NCBI GenBank assembly: GCA_021796175.1
Contig: JAJYOM010000035.1
Span: forward strand, 1-12,910
Reading direction: 5' to 3'
DNA length: 12,910 nucleotides
Origin: Thermoplasmata archaeon
GTDB taxonomy: Archaea > Thermoplasmatota > Thermoplasmata > Sysuiplasmatales > Sysuiplasmataceae
In this document: in pieces, positions 1 to 6,646 of the stretch
Layout: the number at the start of each line of letters is the position of its first letter
Position numbering within the stretch: the first letter of the stretch is position 1
Position numbers and translations under genes: made by a program
The notes under the pieces: generated by a model
What the model was told of the DNA's origin: nothing
The model's input: only the letters and a program-made list of their open reading frames with translations
Database searches by the model: none

Positions 1-227
1 GGTTCGGGGGCAGGGGGCCCCGGGTCGGGGGTCAGGGGTCCTTGTGGTGAAGGTTATTCGGGGGTATGAGTCTGGGTCCCCTAATTTTGTTCAGAAGGGG
101 GTTGGGGGTTGGGTCAAGGGTTCAGAGGTCCTTGGTTCCGGGTCTGAGTTGGGTTCAGGGTATTGGTGACTGACCCTCCTGTGCTTGGTCTCAGGGGTTT
201 AGGGTTTCGGTTTCGGGAACCCTCCTG
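1..227. repeat. G-skewed degenerate repeat block, no gene
   Basis: The plus strand is very rich in G runs separated by short T/C/A spacers, unlike the rest of the window. Short words recur: TCAGGGGT at 32-39 and 191-198, GGTCCTTG at 37-44 and 127-134, ACCCTCCTG at 173-181 and 219-227, plus many GGGTC and GGGTT variants. The repeats are too degenerate for a clean unit. Two stretches fit the G-quadruplex pattern of four or more G3+ tracts with short loops: 6-38 and 97-120. A T7 tract at 228-234 closes the block. The only open frame is a minus-strand one that reads Pro/Arg-rich low complexity straight through the tRNA gene, so I do not call it coding. The block runs off the left edge, so its full size is unknown. 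Confidence 0.7.
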
Positions 228-242
228 TTTTTTTATACATAA

Positions 243-316
243 TGGGTCCGCCCAGATTTGAACTGGGGTCACCAGCTCCCAAAGCTGGAAGGATAGCCAA
301 ACTACCCCACGGACCC
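243..316 (-). tRNA. tRNA-Pro (anticodon UGG)
   Basis: The reverse complement folds as a full cloverleaf. Acceptor GGGTCCG pairs with CGGACCC and is followed by discriminator A. There is a D arm with conserved A14, GG at 18-19 and A21. Anticodon stem CCAGC/GCTGG encloses loop TTTGGGA, which reads UGG at 34-36. The variable loop has five bases. T stem CCCAG/CTGGG encloses TTCAAAT. Length is 74 nt, with no intron and no encoded CCA. UGG decodes proline CCN codons. No U-tract follows the 3' end on the transcribed strand, and the G-rich block (C-rich in this reading direction) begins 16 nt beyond it. Confidence 0.96.
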
Positions 317-343
317 TTAATGAAGCGTTGAATGAGAAGTTCC

Positions 344-351
344 TAATAAAG
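344..351 (-). promoter_or_regulatory. Archaeal box A (TATA) for tRNA-Pro
   Basis: On the minus strand this reads CTTTATTA, centred about 31 nt upstream of the mature tRNA 5' end at 316. That is where archaeal TBP would place a start at or just before the tRNA. Inferred from position and composition only. Confidence 0.5.
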
Positions 352-466
352 AATTGTCCATCACTGCGTTTAACTTCTGCCTTGCCGCGAACGCGTAAGG
401 TGTCTGTCCTGCATTCCACCACCGGAAGTATGCTATGCCCAGAACTCAAGCATCGTACGTAATTCC

Positions 467-474
467 TTAATATT
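467..474 (+). promoter_or_regulatory. Candidate TATA box for the ABC-2 exporter genes
   Basis: TTAATATT lies 65-72 nt upstream of the preferred start at 539. Transcription beginning about 25 nt downstream would give a leader of about 40 nt that includes AAAAGGA (521-527), a reasonable Shine-Dalgarno sequence. A second AT-rich stretch at 490-500 could serve instead and give a shorter leader. Confidence 0.35.
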
Positions 475-538
475 CGTTGCATGTACAAAATCAATAAATT
501 CCTTGAATATTCCGAGACTCAAAAGGAACGCATCGCAG

Positions 539-1459
539 ATGGCTACAATTGAAGTTGAGCACCTGAGCAAGAAATTCGGAACCCTGACAGCAGTTGATGA
601 CCTTACTTTCAAGGTATCCAGGGGTGAAGTCTTCGGCCTACTGGGCCCGAATGGTGCCGGGAAGACTACGACCGTTCGAATGCTTTGTTGCCTGATATCC
701 AGTTCCTCTGGTGACGCGAGAATCGCCGGCTATGATATCACAAACAAGGATGATGCAATGAAGATAAGGAAGCTCACCGGCATCGTACATGATGATGTCG
801 GCCTCTACGAAAATCTTACCGCTTATGAAAACCTGCTCTTTTATGGGCGAATGTATGAGTCACCCGATAGCTCTGTGAAGAGGAACATTGAGAAGTACTT
901 GAAAATGCTGGATATGTGGGACAGGAAGGACATGCCGATTTCCTCCTTTTCAAAAGGCATGAAACAAAAGGTGGCAATTGCGAGAGCTCTTGTTCACGAT
1001 CCGGAAATTCTTTTCATGGATGAACCCACCGCCAACCTGGATCCGGAGGCGTCGAAAATCATAAGGGAGACTATACTCAGTCTAAAGAACGAGGAAAGGA
1101 CGATATTCCTGAATACACATAACCTGGACGAAGCTCAGAGAATCTGTGACAGGATAGGTGTACTGAAGACAAGAATGATTGCTGTGGACACGCCTGCAAA
1201 CCTGGAGATGGCCGTGGCAGGGAAGAAGACCAACATTGTTCTCGATAACGTGAATGAAGGAATTCTGAAGGCTGTTCGCTCCCTCAAGCCGTTGAGTCTG
1301 GAGGTGGAGGGGAATACGCTTGTCCTGGAATTGTCCGATCCTGCGAAGGAGACGCCGGCCCTGGTAACTTCCATAGCAGCAGCTGGCGGCAAGATCCGGA
1401 CTGTGAATGAAACGGGTGCCAGCCTGGAAGACGTTTATCTCAAGCTTGTAAAGGAATGA
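539..1459 (+). CDS. ABC-2 type exporter, ATP-binding subunit
   Basis: Nucleotide-binding subunit that powers a membrane exporter with the permease just downstream; it acts at the cytoplasmic face. Of 306 residues, the first 220 or so are the ABC domain: Walker A GPNGAGKT at 36-43, signature SFSKGMKQK at 136-144, Walker B EILFMDEP at 156-163, and H-loop His194 in NTHNLDEA. The last 85 or so form a C-terminal domain of the kind seen in CcmA/NatA-like exporters. The ATG at 539 is preferred because AAAAGGA lies 11 nt upstream and MATIEVEHLSKKFG is the usual ABC N terminus; an in-frame TTG at 503 would add 12 atypical residues. The Q-loop position is Asp85 (GIVHDDVGLY) where Gln or Glu is usual. 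The substrate (ion, drug, lipid or peptide) cannot be told from sequence. Confidence 0.93.
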   Translation: MATIEVEHLSKKFGTLTAVDDLTFKVSRGEVFGLLGPNGAGKTTTVRMLCCLISSSSGDARIAGYDITNKDDAMKIRKLTGIVHDDVGLYENLTAYENLLFYGRMYESPDSSVKRNIEKYLKMLDMWDRKDMPISSFSKGMKQKVAIARALVHDPEILFMDEPTANLDPEASKIIRETILSLKNEERTIFLNTHNLDEAQRICDRIGVLKTRMIAVDTPANLEMAVAGKKTNIVLDNVNEGILKAVRSLKPLSLEVEGNTLVLELSDPAKETPALVTSIAAAGGKIRTVNETGASLEDVYLKLVKE

Positions 1460-1463
1460 TAAA

Positions 1464-2201
1464 ATGCGACTCTGGAAATCTTGGATTATCACTAAGAAAG
1501 ACCTGGCAGTGATGAGAAGAAGGAAAGCCCCCATGGCGATTACAATAGGATTTCCAGTCGCGATAGGTGCAGCTCTTCCGCTCGTCCTTTATACGCTCAT
1601 GATACGAAAAGGTTTTTCCGCCGCAACAGATTCAAATCTGATAAGTGCTTTCGGTTTCTTCTTCGTTCTTATTGCCGCGTTTGTGCCTCTCTATATTTCC
1701 TCATACAGCATAATAGGTGAGAAGGTGGAGAAGAGCCTCGAGCCGCTGCTTTCCACACCTACAACTGATGGCGAAATCCTCGTGGGCAAGTACCTCGGCA
1801 CCCTTATTCCGGCACTTCTTTCGGTTTATCTGGGCACTGCCATATATATGGCTCTTATGGACGCACTGACGCGTGACAGTTTTGGTTACCTGTATTTCCC
1901 GAACTTGAGTTTTACCATACTGCTGCTGACTGCCGTCCCGCTGTCCGCCACTTATGCAGTTACACTGAGTGTGTTTATATCTTCCAAATTCAGCAACGTC
2001 ATGAGCGCTTACCAGATGGGGGGTATGACACTCGTGCCTTTCCTGGCCCTGTATGTGCTGGGCGAGATCGGACTGGTGAAACTCCAGGACACAACCACCG
2101 TTCTCCTGATTGCAGTGGCCCTTCTGATAATCACGTTGATCGTATACGTCATCAGCAGAGCAACTTTCGGAAGGGAAAAAATACTGACAGAATGGAAGTA
2201 A
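1464..2201 (+). CDS. ABC-2 type exporter, permease subunit
   Basis: Membrane partner of the preceding ATPase: it starts 4 nt after that gene's stop and uses the Shine-Dalgarno AAGGA at 1451-1455 inside the upstream gene, so the two are one operon. The 245 residues show about six hydrophobic segments (roughly 25-47, 60-82, 110-135, 148-172, 185-202, 210-232). Between segments 2 and 3 lies the ABC-2 hallmark: a basic/acidic stretch, then SLEPLLSTPTTDGEILVGK at 91-109, matching the usual conserved loop. Six helices in about 245 residues is a normal size, and a pair of these with two ATPases makes a full exporter. Related to NatB-like and multidrug-type permeases; substrate unknown. Confidence 0.9.
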   Translation: MRLWKSWIITKKDLAVMRRRKAPMAITIGFPVAIGAALPLVLYTLMIRKGFSAATDSNLISAFGFFFVLIAAFVPLYISSYSIIGEKVEKSLEPLLSTPTTDGEILVGKYLGTLIPALLSVYLGTAIYMALMDALTRDSFGYLYFPNLSFTILLLTAVPLSATYAVTLSVFISSKFSNVMSAYQMGGMTLVPFLALYVLGEIGLVKLQDTTTVLLIAVALLIITLIVYVISRATFGREKILTEWK

Positions 2202-2280
2202 CCGCCCACGATGATTTTAGAAAGTCCTCCAAATGCTAGCTGCATGAGTGTGCGGAAGGTTGCAGTTTCAGGTCGCGGAA

Positions 2281-2313
2281 ATGAAATCTCAGAGATACAG
2301 ATTGCAATTTCAT
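2281..2313. repeat. Short inverted repeat in the convergent spacer
   Basis: ATGAAAT (2281-2287) and ATTTCAT (2307-2313) are perfect 7-base inverted arms separated by 19 bases. They lie in the 245-nt gap between the 3' ends of the exporter and epimerase genes. No T-tract follows the plus-strand arm, so it is not a standard terminator. Nothing else recognisable is in 2202-2434; this could be chance. Confidence 0.25.
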
Positions 2314-2434
2314 AGCTCGCATCTTTCTTACCTCTTTCAAATAACAGGCAAGACGGACTGGAATCTGACGGGAACACAAAAATGCTGCAAAGTGATGACA
2401 GTGGTTTGAAATCTCCCCAATATCCTGAAACAGG

Positions 2435-2440
2435 GAAAAA
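2435..2440 (-). terminator. U-tract terminator of the minus-strand operon
   Basis: On the minus strand a run of six T (in CCCGGTTTTTTCCCTG) begins 6 nt after the epimerase stop codon. Archaeal RNA polymerase terminates at oligo-U tracts without needing a hairpin. Another T5 tract follows at 2382-2378 on the same strand and could act as backup. Confidence 0.55.
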
Positions 2441-2446
2441 ACCGGG

Positions 2447-3406
2447 TCATATCTCTGCTGAGATCTCGCCTGCGGCCTTCCTTACCGCTTCGCTGCTACT
2501 GAGCTTCGCAGTCCAGCCCCTGTTCCTGAGTTTGTCCACCGCGAGTTCCATATGTTTCACGTCCTCCTTCCATCCCCGGCCACCGTCCACTCCGCCGGTC
2601 CACCTGTATGCCACATTCTTGAGCCCGAGCTCGGAAACAACAATATCGGCAATCTCACGGACTGAAGTCGTCTGAGCAGTGCCCACGTTGTATATCTCCA
2701 CCCGCTCTTCTGAACGTTCACAGCCGGCCATCATACCGTCCATAAGGTCGTCTATATGCACATACGACTTGACCGTACCCGGATCCCTTCCGAGTATCTC
2801 CAGTTCCCGCGGATTTCTCTTGAGCTTCCTTACAAAGTCGAATGTGACACCATGAGCTTCCCTTCGGCCCACAACATTCGCGAACCTCATAATTGCGCCT
2901 TCGGCATCAAAAACGTGGCAGTAGGCAGCCACATATCCTTCGCAACCGAGTTTAGATGCGCCCATGATTCCTATTGGCTTCAACGGACCGTAGTCTTCCG
3001 CGGTTGGCATCTTGCTCGCCTCACCATACACAGTCGAGGAAGAAGCGAAGACAAAGTTTCTTCCGCTGCGTGAAGAAGCTTCCAGCACATTCCTCGTGCC
3101 TATCACATTCTGTTTGAGATGTATCTGCGTATCCTTTTCTCCTGCTCCCGCTTCCGGATAGGCAGCCATGTGGAAGGTAGTATCACACTCTGCAACCGCC
3201 TTCTGCCAGTCACCTTCGACTGTTATGTCCGCTTCGATAAACCTGAAGTGCGTGGCAGCCCTGGCGGAAGGGAGATTTTTTCTGCTTCCTGTAAAGAAAT
3301 TGTCAATTCCAACCACTTCCCTGCCCTCCTCAAGGAATCTGTGTGTCAGATTCGAACCTATAAAACCCGCGCACCCCGTCACTGCAATTCTCTTTCCGAT
3401 ATACAA
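2447..3406 (-). CDS. NAD-dependent epimerase/dehydratase with Met at the catalytic Tyr position
   Basis: Extended short-chain dehydrogenase of the UDP-glucose 4-epimerase-like family, 319 residues, a usual length; it likely acts on a nucleotide sugar for glycan synthesis. NAD-binding Rossmann fold: GCAGFIGSN at 11-19, Asp35 at the end of strand 2 (GIDNFFTGSR), MAAYPE near 80-85. Catalytic region: Ser122-124 (FASSSTVYGE), then the YxxxK motif reads M148-G-A-S-K152, so Lys is present but Tyr is replaced by Met. Downstream RFANVVGRR and the KLKRNPRELEILG stretch match archaeal GalE-like proteins. It starts at a TTG 6 nt after the pyrophosphatase stop; no strong Shine-Dalgarno is seen. Last gene of the operon. 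Substrate and activity are uncertain given the missing Tyr. Confidence 0.85.
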   Translation of the reverse strand: MYIGKRIAVTGCAGFIGSNLTHRFLEEGREVVGIDNFFTGSRKNLPSARAATHFRFIEADITVEGDWQKAVAECDTTFHMAAYPEAGAGEKDTQIHLKQNVIGTRNVLEASSRSGRNFVFASSSTVYGEASKMPTAEDYGPLKPIGIMGASKLGCEGYVAAYCHVFDAEGAIMRFANVVGRREAHGVTFDFVRKLKRNPRELEILGRDPGTVKSYVHIDDLMDGMMAGCERSEERVEIYNVGTAQTTSVREIADIVVSELGLKNVAYRWTGGVDGGRGWKEDVKHMELAVDKLRNRGWTAKLSSSEAVRKAAGEISAEI

Positions 3407-3412
3407 CGAAAC

Positions 3413-3976
3413 TCAACTCACTGCGTTGCGCTTGATATAGTCATTCAGCATCTTCAGCGCCTTTCCCCTGTGCGAGACGCTGTTCTTCTCAACAACCGTC
3501 ATGCCCGCAAAAGTCCTCAGATCTCCATCCGGTACGAATATAGGATCATATCCGAAACCGCCCGTACCCTCGGGAGAGGTTATTATTTTCCCCCTGCACC
3601 TTCCGGTGAATATATGGACATCGCCGTCATTGAACAATCCGATGGTTGTGGCGAACTCCGCTGCTCTGTCCTCCTGTCCCTTCATCAGCCCCAATACACC
3701 GTCAAGCCCGATTGTTTTCAGGACATACGCACTGTAAACTCCGGGGAAGCCACGGAGTCGATCTATGAAGAGACCAGAATCATCTATTACATAATTTCCA
3801 GGTACCTTTTCACGCAACCAGTCCAAACCGAATCGGACAACTTTCTCAAGTGTATCTGTCTGGATCTCAGGGTACTCCTGCGAACGTCTGACCAGCTCAA
3901 CACCTGAATCCTGAAGCGAAGCGGAAAACTCCCTGAATTTGCCGTCATTCGTCGTTACGAAGGTCAGCTTCATCAT
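3413..3976 (-). CDS. rdgB: XTP/dITP pyrophosphatase (RdgB/HAM1 family)
   Basis: House-cleaning enzyme that hydrolyses non-canonical purine nucleotides (dITP, ITP, XTP) to the monophosphate and pyrophosphate, keeping deaminated bases out of DNA and RNA; cytosolic. The 187 residues carry the family signatures in order: T9-N10-xx-K13 at the N terminus, DDSGLFID at 65-72, FPGVYSAYV at 77-85, GFGYDPIF at 140-147 and SHRGKAL at 168-174. The length matches archaeal homologues. The ATG at 3976 overlaps the Bud32 stop codon (ATGA, 4-nt overlap), so translation is probably coupled. Linkage of this pyrophosphatase to KEOPS genes also occurs in other archaea, as I recall. Confidence 0.94.
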   Translation of the reverse strand: MMKLTFVTTNDGKFREFSASLQDSGVELVRRSQEYPEIQTDTLEKVVRFGLDWLREKVPGNYVIDDSGLFIDRLRGFPGVYSAYVLKTIGLDGVLGLMKGQEDRAAEFATTIGLFNDGDVHIFTGRCRGKIITSPEGTGGFGYDPIFVPDGDLRTFAGMTVVEKNSVSHRGKALKMLNDYIKRNAVS

Positions 3977-4593
3977 ACATACCTTGCCCTTCTCTCTATC
4001 TCCGCCACCTTCTCAATGGCTTCTCTGCTTCCTCCACCATCCGTGTATCCTTTCAATACTTCGCCGTACTCATCCTCGAATTCCGAATGCGTGGACTTGT
4101 AGACTTCCTTCAGCAGCCGCAGGTCGACACCGAGCTGCTCTGTATCTGCGGGCCGTGTGGCCATGGAAAAATCGATAAAATATATATCCGAGCCCGATAC
4201 AAGTATGTTGGAAGTTGTGAGATCGCCATGGGAAATAGCTGCCGCATGCATCCTGGCGATTTCGAAACCCAGCTTCCTCTCAATCGAAATGCGCTCCTCG
4301 TGGTTCAGGCAGTAAAGTTGTGAATTAAGCCTCTGACCGTCTATGAATTGCATCACAATCAGCCCTTCGCGAAGGTCTACATCGTAAATCCACGGAATGT
4401 GCAAACCGGCCGCCCTGGCTGCGGCCATGCTCCTGACTTCGTTTCTTGTCCTTAACTTTGTAATTCGGGCATCCAGTCTCCTGTCCCTGTAACCTTTCCT
4501 CGTCCTTCGTTTGAAAACAACCCTTCTGCCAAGATATTCGCCGACGGATATGGTTGCTTCTGCCCCCTTTTTTATTACTGATTCCTTCGGCAT
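3973..4593 (-). CDS. bud32: KEOPS complex kinase/ATPase Bud32
   Basis: Small RIO-like atypical kinase of the KEOPS complex, which with Kae1 installs t6A on ANN-decoding tRNAs; Bud32 supplies the ATPase activity that supports Kae1. At 206 residues it is a stand-alone protein, not the Kae1-Bud32 fusion of some archaea. Visible motifs: GAEA at 10-13, ATP-binding Lys28 in VVFKRR, the RKGYR stretch at 32-36, Glu52, the catalytic loop HGDLTTSN at 122-129 and the metal-binding IDFSMA at 140-145 (Asp141). It begins 5 nt after the stop of the upstream PLP enzyme, and its stop overlaps the pyrophosphatase start. No Kae1, Cgi121 or Pcc1 gene is in this window, so the rest of KEOPS must be elsewhere. Confidence 0.95.
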   Translation of the reverse strand: MPKESVIKKGAEATISVGEYLGRRVVFKRRTRKGYRDRRLDARITKLRTRNEVRSMAAARAAGLHIPWIYDVDLREGLIVMQFIDGQRLNSQLYCLNHEERISIERKLGFEIARMHAAAISHGDLTTSNILVSGSDIYFIDFSMATRPADTEQLGVDLRLLKEVYKSTHSEFEDEYGEVLKGYTDGGGSREAIEKVAEIERRARYV

Positions 4594-4598
4594 TCATT

Positions 4599-5780
4599 TC
4601 ACGGTTCCAGTGCCTGCCCGACATCCTCGATGATATCTTCCTCGTCCTCTATCCCTACTGACATTCTTATCAGCGTGTCGGAGATCCCACGCTCTTTGAG
4701 TGCTTCAGCGGAAAGCTGCCTGTGAGAAGTGTCGGCAGGTATCGTCACCAGCGATTCGACGCCTCCAAGACTGGCAGCAACCTTTGCGATTTTCATTTTT
4801 TTCATGACCTTCCTCGCCTCCTCCTTTCTGCCTCTGAGCTCGAAGGAGAGCACACCACCGAAGCCGGTCATCAGTCTTGCAGCAATCTCATGTCCTTCGT
4901 GACTTTCGAGACCCGGGTAAAGCACCTTTGATATCCTCCTGTGCTCGCTTAGGAAATCGGCTATGGCCATAGCGTTTTCGTTGCTCTTCCTCACCCTCAG
5001 CTCAAGCGTCTTCATTCCACGCTCGGTCAGGAAAGCGGTAAACGGTTCCATCGAGCCGCCCAGAACAGTCATCATTTCCCTGATTCTGTCCACGTACTCC
5101 TGCTTGCCTGCAACCACGCCCGCAATAACGTCTGAATGCCCGGAAAGATACTTTGTTGCACTGTGAATGATGACATCAGCGCCTATACTTGCCGGTTGCA
5201 TGTTTACTGGAGTAGGGAACGTGTTGTCGATTATGGTCGCAAGCCCGTGTTCATGAGCAAAATCAAATATCTCCTTTATGTCGTAGATATCAAGGGTGGG
5301 GTTCGTCGGTGTTTCGACATAAACAGCTTTAGTGTTATCCCTTAGCATATCATCAAGGAACCTGGTCTTCGTACGATTAAAGAAAGTCACCTCATGGCCA
5401 TGCCTTGGAAGTACGCCTGCAAAGAGTGAATGAGTACCGCCGTAGATGTCCCTGACCGAGAGCATGTGCCCCTTCTCACCAATCAATTCCATTACAGCTG
5501 TTGATATGGCCGCCATGCCGCTTGAAAATGCTACGGCGTCATCGGTGCCTTCCAGGGCCGAAAGCTTCTTCTCGAATGCCCTGACAGTTGGATTGCCAAG
5601 CCTGGTATAGAAATATGGAGCCTTCTCATCGGTGTAATTGCCATTTTCGTCTATGCCATACGGGTAGAGGAAGGTTGCATTCTGATAAACAGGGGTCACT
5701 ATCGAACCCGTTGCCCTGTCAATCATCTCGCCTGCATGAACGCATTTTGTGCCTAGGCCCAGTTCAGCCTTTTCTTCCAT
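4599..5780 (-). CDS. Cys/Met metabolism PLP-dependent enzyme (cystathionine gamma-synthase/lyase type)
   Basis: Fold-type I PLP enzyme of the trans-sulfuration family: cystathionine gamma-synthase, gamma-lyase, O-acetylhomoserine sulfhydrylase or methionine gamma-lyase; sequence alone does not settle which. Of 393 residues, visible signatures are YTRLGNPTVRAFEKKLSALEG at about 58-78, SSGMAAI at 87-93, the D185 region (IIDNTFPTP), and the PLP-lysine motif HSATKYLSGHSD with Lys210. The ATG at 5780 is chosen because AGGAG (5790-5786) sits 5 nt upstream; a TTG at 5801 would add seven unlikely residues. First gene of the four-gene operon. The link of sulfur amino-acid metabolism to Bud32 is positional only. 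Confidence 0.93.
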   Translation of the reverse strand: MEEKAELGLGTKCVHAGEMIDRATGSIVTPVYQNATFLYPYGIDENGNYTDEKAPYFYTRLGNPTVRAFEKKLSALEGTDDAVAFSSGMAAISTAVMELIGEKGHMLSVRDIYGGTHSLFAGVLPRHGHEVTFFNRTKTRFLDDMLRDNTKAVYVETPTNPTLDIYDIKEIFDFAHEHGLATIIDNTFPTPVNMQPASIGADVIIHSATKYLSGHSDVIAGVVAGKQEYVDRIREMMTVLGGSMEPFTAFLTERGMKTLELRVRKSNENAMAIADFLSEHRRISKVLYPGLESHEGHEIAARLMTGFGGVLSFELRGRKEEARKVMKKMKIAKVAASLGGVESLVTIPADTSHRQLSAEALKERGISDTLIRMSVGIEDEEDIIEDVGQALEP

Positions 5781-5864
5781 TTCTTCTCCTGCCAGAAACA
5801 ATCACCGGCAAATGATTGGCAATTCTCTACATTACGATAACGGTCTGCCCGGTTGCATGCAGAA

Positions 5865-5874
5865 TGTATTTACA
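5865..5874 (+). promoter_or_regulatory. Candidate radB promoter within a small palindrome
   Basis: TGTATTTACA lies inside ATGTA-TT-TACAT (5864-5875), a perfect 5-base inverted repeat with a 2-base centre. Its centre is about 28 nt before a GTG (5898) and 34 nt before the ATG (5904), so transcription could begin at or very near the start of radB. The symmetry may be chance or a regulator site. The divergent PLP-enzyme operon promoter should lie nearby in 5791-5850, but I see no clear TATA box there. Confidence 0.35.
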
Positions 5875-5903
5875 TCCACTCAGACCTCTATGGCACCGTG
5901 ACG

Positions 5904-6560
5904 ATGCTCAGCACAGGTTCGGCCAGGCTCGATTCGCTCCTGGGCGGCGGGGTGGAGGACGGGACGATTACCCTGCTTTACGGTGAGGGAGGCTCCGGCA
6001 AGACAAACCTGTGCCTGATGCTGACAAAAAGTGCGATTCTTGGAGGTTCAAAGGTCCTGTATATTGACACAGAGGGGGTGTCTATGGAAAGGCTTTCGCA
6101 GATATCCGGGAGCGATACAGAACGCGTTTCAAAGAATACACTGTTTTCGGAACCTTACGATCTCAGGGAGCAGACGCGCCTGATATCCAAGGGCATCAAA
6201 CTGCTTGATAACAAGAGCAGAATAGGTCTGATAACAGTGGACAGCCTGACAATGTTCTTCAGGATGACACGCACTGAAGATGGTGATGAAAGAAAGGATC
6301 TCAACGAACAGCTGGGCCTGCTGCTCAATGCTGCCAGGAAATTCACAATTCCAGTGGTGATTACTTCACAGGTGTATACTGACATAGTCAACGGGACGAT
6401 TGAACCTCTCGGGGGCCATATACTGCAGCACGCAGCGAAGACTATACTAAGGCTTGACAGAATCCCTGGCGGGAGGAGGAAGGCTACACTGATGAAGCAC
6501 AGGCACTTGAGGGAGGGTGCATTCATCGAGTTCACAATCACGGCGGGCGGGGTAGAATAG
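5904..6560 (+). CDS. radB: DNA repair and recombination protein RadB
   Basis: Euryarchaeal RecA/Rad51 paralogue lacking the N-terminal HhH domain of RadA; it binds DNA and modulates RadA and Holliday-junction processing in homologous recombination. The 218 residues are essentially one RecA core: the MLSTGSARLDSLLGGGVEDG start is the RadB hallmark, Walker A GEGGSGKT at 27-34, DTEG at 55-58, Walker B GLITVDS at 108-114, and a late KHRHLREGAFIEF at 198-210, matching RadB C termini. ATG 5904 is chosen by alignment with other RadBs. GTG 5898 (two residues longer) is possible, with the promoter at 5865-5874 making it leaderless. A TTG at 5853 would add an unlikely extension. Transcribed divergently from the PLP-enzyme operon. 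Confidence 0.94.
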   Translation: MLSTGSARLDSLLGGGVEDGTITLLYGEGGSGKTNLCLMLTKSAILGGSKVLYIDTEGVSMERLSQISGSDTERVSKNTLFSEPYDLREQTRLISKGIKLLDNKSRIGLITVDSLTMFFRMTRTEDGDERKDLNEQLGLLLNAARKFTIPVVITSQVYTDIVNGTIEPLGGHILQHAAKTILRLDRIPGGRRKATLMKHRHLREGAFIEFTITAGGVE

Positions 6561-6571
6561 GCATTTGTTCG

Positions 6572-6589
6572 CTTGTGACTGTTCACAAG
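6572..6589 (+). other. Perfect stem-loop downstream of radB
   Basis: CTTGTGA (6572-6578) and TCACAAG (6583-6589) form a perfect 7-bp stem with a CTGT loop, starting 12 nt after the radB stop. No T-tract follows, so this is not an intrinsic terminator of the usual kind. It may stabilise the radB 3' end or be a protein-binding palindrome upstream of the thi promoter. Confidence 0.4.
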
Positions 6590-6620
6590 GTTGCATTGTA
6601 GTCCGGCTGACGTCGAAAGA

Positions 6621-6629
6621 CCTATATCG
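6621..6629 (+). promoter_or_regulatory. Candidate promoter of the thiBPQ operon
   Basis: CCTATATCG, preceded by the purine-rich BRE-like GAAAGA (6614-6619), is centred about 23-25 nt upstream of the riboswitch 5' strand. Initiation at about 6647-6652 would put the transcript start right at the aptamer. A second AT-rich run at 6637-6644 would start transcription inside the aptamer and is less likely. Confidence 0.4.
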
Positions 6630-6646
6630 GACCTGATTATATTGAA

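Noticed and set aside
228..234. T7 tract as the tRNA-Pro terminator
   Set aside because: The run of T is on the plus strand, whereas the tRNA is transcribed from the minus strand, where it reads as A7.
114..494. Minus-strand open frame of 126 codons across the left end
   Set aside because: It reads straight through the tRNA-Pro gene and the G-rich block and gives low-complexity sequence with no recognisable domain.
503..538. Longer exporter ATPase starting at TTG 503
   Set aside because: The 12 extra residues do not belong to the ABC N terminus, and ATG 539 has a Shine-Dalgarno at good spacing.
2391..2428. Possible C/D box RNA (GTGATGA at 2391-2397 and CTGA at 2425-2428)
   Set aside because: Only 38 nt, with no convincing D' and C' boxes between them and no terminal stem; archaeal C/D guides are usually 50-60 nt with four boxes.
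3119..3907. Long plus-strand open frame of 262 codons opposite the epimerase and pyrophosphatase
   Set aside because: The minus-strand genes here carry clear family motifs through the whole stretch; the plus-strand frame has no motif, promoter or sensible composition.
4564..4574. Plus-strand T-tract as a terminator
   Set aside because: It lies at the N-terminal coding end of Bud32 (codons for KKGAEA on the other strand), and no plus-strand gene ends nearby.
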